Assembly (NCBI GenBank): GCA_031180805.1
Contig: JAPSLL010000020.1
Location: 1-37,687 of the forward strand
Direction of reading: 5' to 3'
DNA from: Bacillus sp. (in: firmicutes)
GTDB taxonomy: Bacteria > Bacillota > Bacilli > Bacillales > Bacillaceae
DNA: 37,687 bases
Numbering within the stretch: position 1 is the stretch's first letter; the number at the start of each line of letters is the position of its first letter. Below are positions 34,946-37,687 of the stretch, piece after piece. The position numbers were made by a program, and so were the translations under genes. The notes under the pieces are model-generated. The model was not told where the DNA came from and made no database searches. It saw only the letters and a list, made by a program, of their open reading frames with translations.

Positions 34946-35932
34946 TTACTTTTCTTCTTTTAACCATCGTGCAACATCTTTGGCAAAGTACGTAATAATT
35001 AAAGCTGTTCCTGCGCGCTTCATTCCGATTAACATTTCCATAACAGTTGCCTTCTCATCAATCCAACCATTTAAAGCTGCTGCTTTTATCATTGAATATT
35101 CTCCACTAACATTATAAGCAACGATTGGAAGATTAAAGTTGTTTTTCACATCTCTAATTATATCTAAATATGAGAGTGCTGGTTTAACAATTAAAAAGTC
35201 TGCTCCTTCTTCAATGTCTGACTGTGCTTCACGTAATGCTTCATCACGGTTTGCAGGGTCCATTTGATATGTTTTCCGGTCACCAAACTGTGGTGTACTT
35301 TGAGCAGCATCACGAAAAGGACCATAAAAGGCACTGGAATATTTCACAGCATAGGACATAATTGGAATATGTTCAAAACCTGCTTCATCTAATCCTTTAC
35401 GAATTGCAGCAACAAATCCATCCATCATATTAGATGGAGCAATAATATCAGCTCCAGCCTTTGCCTGACTTACAGCTGTACGTGCTAACAATTCGAGAGA
35501 TTGGTCATTTAATACTTCGCCATTCTCAACAATTCCACAGTGTCCATGGTCTGTATATTCACAAAGACATGTATCAGCAACTACGAGCAGTTCAGGAAAT
35601 GCTTCTTTTACTTGTCTAGTTGCACGTTGTACAATTCCATGATCGTGAAAAGCTTGTGTTCCACACTCATCTTTTTGCTCAGCATCTGGAACACCAAATA
35701 ATATGATTGATTTGATTCCTAAAGATACGATTTCTTCAATCTCAGCATTTAATAAATCTAAAGATAAATGGTAAACACCAGGCATTGAAGCAACTTCATT
35801 TCGCTGGTTCTCTCCCTCAACAACAAATAAAGGATAAATAAAATCCTCTGCACGAAGATGTGTTTCTCTTAATAAGGCTCTCATATTGGCGCTACTACGT
35901 AATCTTCGATGTCTTTTAAATTGAATATCCAT
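34946..35932 (-). CDS. hemB: Delta-aminolevulinic acid dehydratase
   Basis: Condenses two 5-aminolevulinates to porphobilinogen. The 328-residue barrel enzyme has the Schiff-base lysines K197 ([19 protein letters not shown]) and K250 ([11 protein letters not shown]). The zinc-binding cysteines are Cys122, Cys124 and Cys132 in [14 protein letters not shown], so it is of the Zn-dependent type. The ATG overlaps the hemD stop by one base (TAATG), with AGGAGG upstream, so translation is coupled. Confidence 0.97.
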   Translation of the reverse strand: MDIQFKRHRRLRSSANMRALLRETHLRAEDFIYPLFVVEGENQRNEVASMPGVYHLSLDLLNAEIEEIVSLGIKSIILFGVPDAEQKDECGTQAFHDHGIVQRATRQVKEAFPELLVVADTCLCEYTDHGHCGIVENGEVLNDQSLELLARTAVSQAKAGADIIAPSNMMDGFVAAIRKGLDEAGFEHIPIMSYAVKYSSAFYGPFRDAAQSTPQFGDRKTYQMDPANRDEALREAQSDIEEGADFLIVKPALSYLDIIRDVKNNFNLPIVAYNVSGEYSMIKAAALNGWIDEKATVMEMLIGMKRAGTALIITYFAKDVARWLKEEK

Positions 35933-36732
35933 TAAAAATCCTCCTTATTCTGTTCAAGCTCTACCATTAGCTTAATCATGTCCTCTATTGTATAGGAAGC
36001 AGCCATATATCCTTTTAAACCATATTCCTTTAACGTTTTATACGTAATTGGACCGATGCATATAAAGATAATGTTATGTAGGTTATCAAAAACTCCCTTT
36101 TCCTTAAATATCTTCATAAAACTATCTACAGTTGATGAGCTTGTAAACGTGATATAATCAAGTTCATTATTTATCACATATTTTTTCAGTTTATCTGCTT
36201 CTTCTTGGTTATGAATAGTCTTATATACAATTAAATCATTTACTTCATAACCATGCTTTCGCAAACCCTCGACAAGCGCTGGACGTGCAAGATTGCCTCT
36301 AATAACTAATACCCTTGACGTGAATGGTAATTTAGCAACAATTTGCTCAACTAACTTTTCAGCAACAAACTCCTCTGGAATTATCGATACTGACAAACCA
36401 AGTTGTTCCATTTGTTTACTTGTTTTTCTCCCAACTGAAGCAGAAATTAAATGCTTTAAATCTTTATAAGGAATCTCCCATTTATCTAAATAATATTTAA
36501 AAAACGTGACACCATTTGCACTTGTAAAAACGATACAATCATATTTCTTAAGACTATGAATTGTTTCTTTTATCTGATTTTCGTTTTCAACGTTTGCTTT
36601 TACTTCGAGCAATGGAGCAGGAAGGGCAATACCTCCCTCTGCTTCTATTTTTGTCATAAATTCCTCAACCTGAGATTTTGCTCGAGTTACTAATATTCTC
36701 TTTCCCTTTAACGGTTGACTACCTGAAGCCAT
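35932..36732 (-). CDS. hemD: Uroporphyrinogen-III synthase
   Basis: Closes hydroxymethylbilane to uroporphyrinogen III with inversion of ring D. The 266-residue protein has the two alternating domains typical of the poorly conserved family. Recognisable segments are ILVTRAKSQ at the N-terminus, [14 protein letters not shown] (about residues 65-78) and [14 protein letters not shown] in the second domain. Identification leans on operon position between hemC and hemB. Its ATG overlaps the hemC stop by one base (TAATG), with a GGAG site inside hemC. Confidence 0.94.
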   Translation of the reverse strand: MASGSQPLKGKRILVTRAKSQVEEFMTKIEAEGGIALPAPLLEVKANVENENQIKETIHSLKKYDCIVFTSANGVTFFKYYLDKWEIPYKDLKHLISASVGRKTSKQMEQLGLSVSIIPEEFVAEKLVEQIVAKLPFTSRVLVIRGNLARPALVEGLRKHGYEVNDLIVYKTIHNQEEADKLKKYVINNELDYITFTSSSTVDSFMKIFKEKGVFDNLHNIIFICIGPITYKTLKEYGLKGYMAASYTIEDMIKLMVELEQNKEDF

Positions 36733-37664
36733 TATTTTTCTAACTCCGCTTTTACTTTATCTATTAATTTCTTAGCACCTTGATTTGTTAAAGTCGATGA
36801 AACTCGTTCTCCTAGTTCAGCAGGATACTGACCAGTTAATTGCTCTTTATAAACTTCCTTTCCATCAGGCGATGCTATAAGCCCTGTAAAGGTAATTTCT
36901 TTATTATCATTAACTGTTGCAAAGCCAGCAATGGGAACTTGACAGCCCCCTTCCATTTTTGTTAGAAAGGCTCTCTCAGCATCAACAGCCAAACGAGTTG
37001 CTTCATCCGTAAACTTTTCAAGTAATCCTAGTAATTCATTATCATCCTCGCGACATTCAATTGCTAGTGCCCCTTGTCCAACAGCTGGTAGGCAAACATC
37101 CGTATCTAAAAATTCCGTTACAACGTCCCTGCTCCAACCCATTCTTGCTAAACCTGCAGCTGCTAAAATGATTGCATCGTATTCTTCCGTTTTTAGCTTT
37201 TCTAGACGTGTATCTATATTTCCTCTAATCCATTTAATCTCTAGATCTGGTCTTTCAATTAATAGCTGTGCACTTCTTCTTAGGCTACTAGTTCCGATAA
37301 CCGCACCTTTAGGAAGCTCTGACAGTTTTATACCATTCTTTGAAATAAGCACATCACGATGATCTTCACGCTTTGGCACACAGCCGATTGTTAGCCCCTT
37401 TGGCAAAACGCCTGGCATATCCTTCATACTGTGTACAGCCATATCAATTTCTCCATCTAGCATCGCTTGTTCAATTTCTTTTACGAAAAGACCTTTACCT
37501 CCAACTTTAGATAAAGTAACATCAAGGATCCGATCACCCTTTGTTACAATTTCTTTTACTTCAAATTCAAAAGGTAGTTGCAAAGCTTTTAATTGCTCAA
37601 TGACCCAGTTCGTCTGGGTTAATGCTAGTTTACTCCGTCTAGAACCAACTATAATTTTCCGCAT
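36732..37664 (-). CDS. hemC: Porphobilinogen deaminase (hydroxymethylbilane synthase)
   Basis: Polymerises four porphobilinogens to hydroxymethylbilane. The 310-residue protein carries its dipyrromethane cofactor on Cys241 ([12 protein letters not shown]). Other signatures are [13 protein letters not shown] at the N-terminus, the catalytic Asp region [10 protein letters not shown] and the substrate-binding [12 protein letters not shown]. The ATG has an AGGAGG site at the window edge. Upstream genes of the operon (hemA and hemX in B. subtilis) would lie beyond the right end, along with the promoter. Confidence 0.97.
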   Translation of the reverse strand: MRKIIVGSRRSKLALTQTNWVIEQLKALQLPFEFEVKEIVTKGDRILDVTLSKVGGKGLFVKEIEQAMLDGEIDMAVHSMKDMPGVLPKGLTIGCVPKREDHRDVLISKNGIKLSELPKGAVIGTSSLRRSAQLLIERPDLEIKWIRGNIDTRLEKLKTEEYDAIILAAAGLARMGWSRDVVTEFLDTDVCLPAVGQGALAIECREDDNELLGLLEKFTDEATRLAVDAERAFLTKMEGGCQVPIAGFATVNDNKEITFTGLIASPDGKEVYKEQLTGQYPAELGERVSSTLTNQGAKKLIDKVKAELEK

Positions 37665-37687
37665 AATATCCTCCTAAGCTGACGATT

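Overview
The window is a core chromosomal segment of an endospore-forming, low-GC Firmicute of the family Bacillaceae. The evidence is the gene content (SafA, SpoVID, Spo0B, SpoIVFA/FB, SpoIIB, YsxE), the gene order (very close to the Bacillus subtilis hemCDBL-to-safA region), strong AGGAGG ribosome binding sites, frequent TTG/GTG starts, and a T-box leader. It is not B. subtilis itself: an RNase G gene sits between spoIVFB and rplU, and several spacers are longer. The exact genus cannot be fixed by eye. I see no phage, plasmid, IS, CRISPR or defence island and no tRNA or rRNA gene. Nearly all genes lie on the minus strand.

Layout from high to low coordinates, i.e. in the direction of most transcription. 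37.7-33.6 kb holds hemC-hemD-hemB-hemL (haem synthesis), ending in a terminator. Next come spoVID (spore coat morphogenesis) behind a likely sigma-E promoter and a ~390-nt leader that contains a dispersed repeat, then ysxE. A small membrane-protein gene lies on the plus strand at 30.4 kb, divergent from valS, which has a complete T-box leader. folC and comC follow, then a 712-bp gene-poor gap between them, spoIIB, maf, radC, mreBCD and minCD. minCD has a good sigma-H promoter candidate just downstream of a second repeat copy. Then spoIVFA-spoIVFB (sigma-E candidate), rng, rplU-prp-rpmA with an L21 leader, spo0B-obg, pheB-pheA, and the divergent NAD locus (nadBCA against nifS-nadR, with an operator-like palindrome between them). 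Last come safA (sigma-E candidate, internal translation start) and coxA at the left edge.

The genes combine housekeeping functions (haem, NAD and phenylalanine synthesis, ribosomal proteins, cell shape and division-site selection) with four layers of sporulation: the Spo0B phosphorelay, SpoIIB at engulfment, pro-sigma-K processing by SpoIVFB/FA, and coat/cortex assembly by SafA, SpoVID, CoxA and YsxE. The three sporulation promoter candidates I can read all have the same geometry, a 7-base -35 box, a 14-bp spacer and an 8-base CATA-like -10 box, so they support one another.

I found no wholly new system. The points most worth checking are regulatory: a degenerate repeat family in at least three spacers, one copy lying between the spoVID promoter and its gene; an in-frame Shine-Dalgarno plus ATG inside safA; a 26-bp hairpin after minD; and terminator-like hairpins close upstream of coxA and spoIIB. 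Starts given here were re-chosen where the longest frame begins inside the ribosome binding site (rplU, rpmA, minC, nifS) or upstream of a better start (coxA, spoVID, spoIIB, valS, pheB, spoIVFA, rng).
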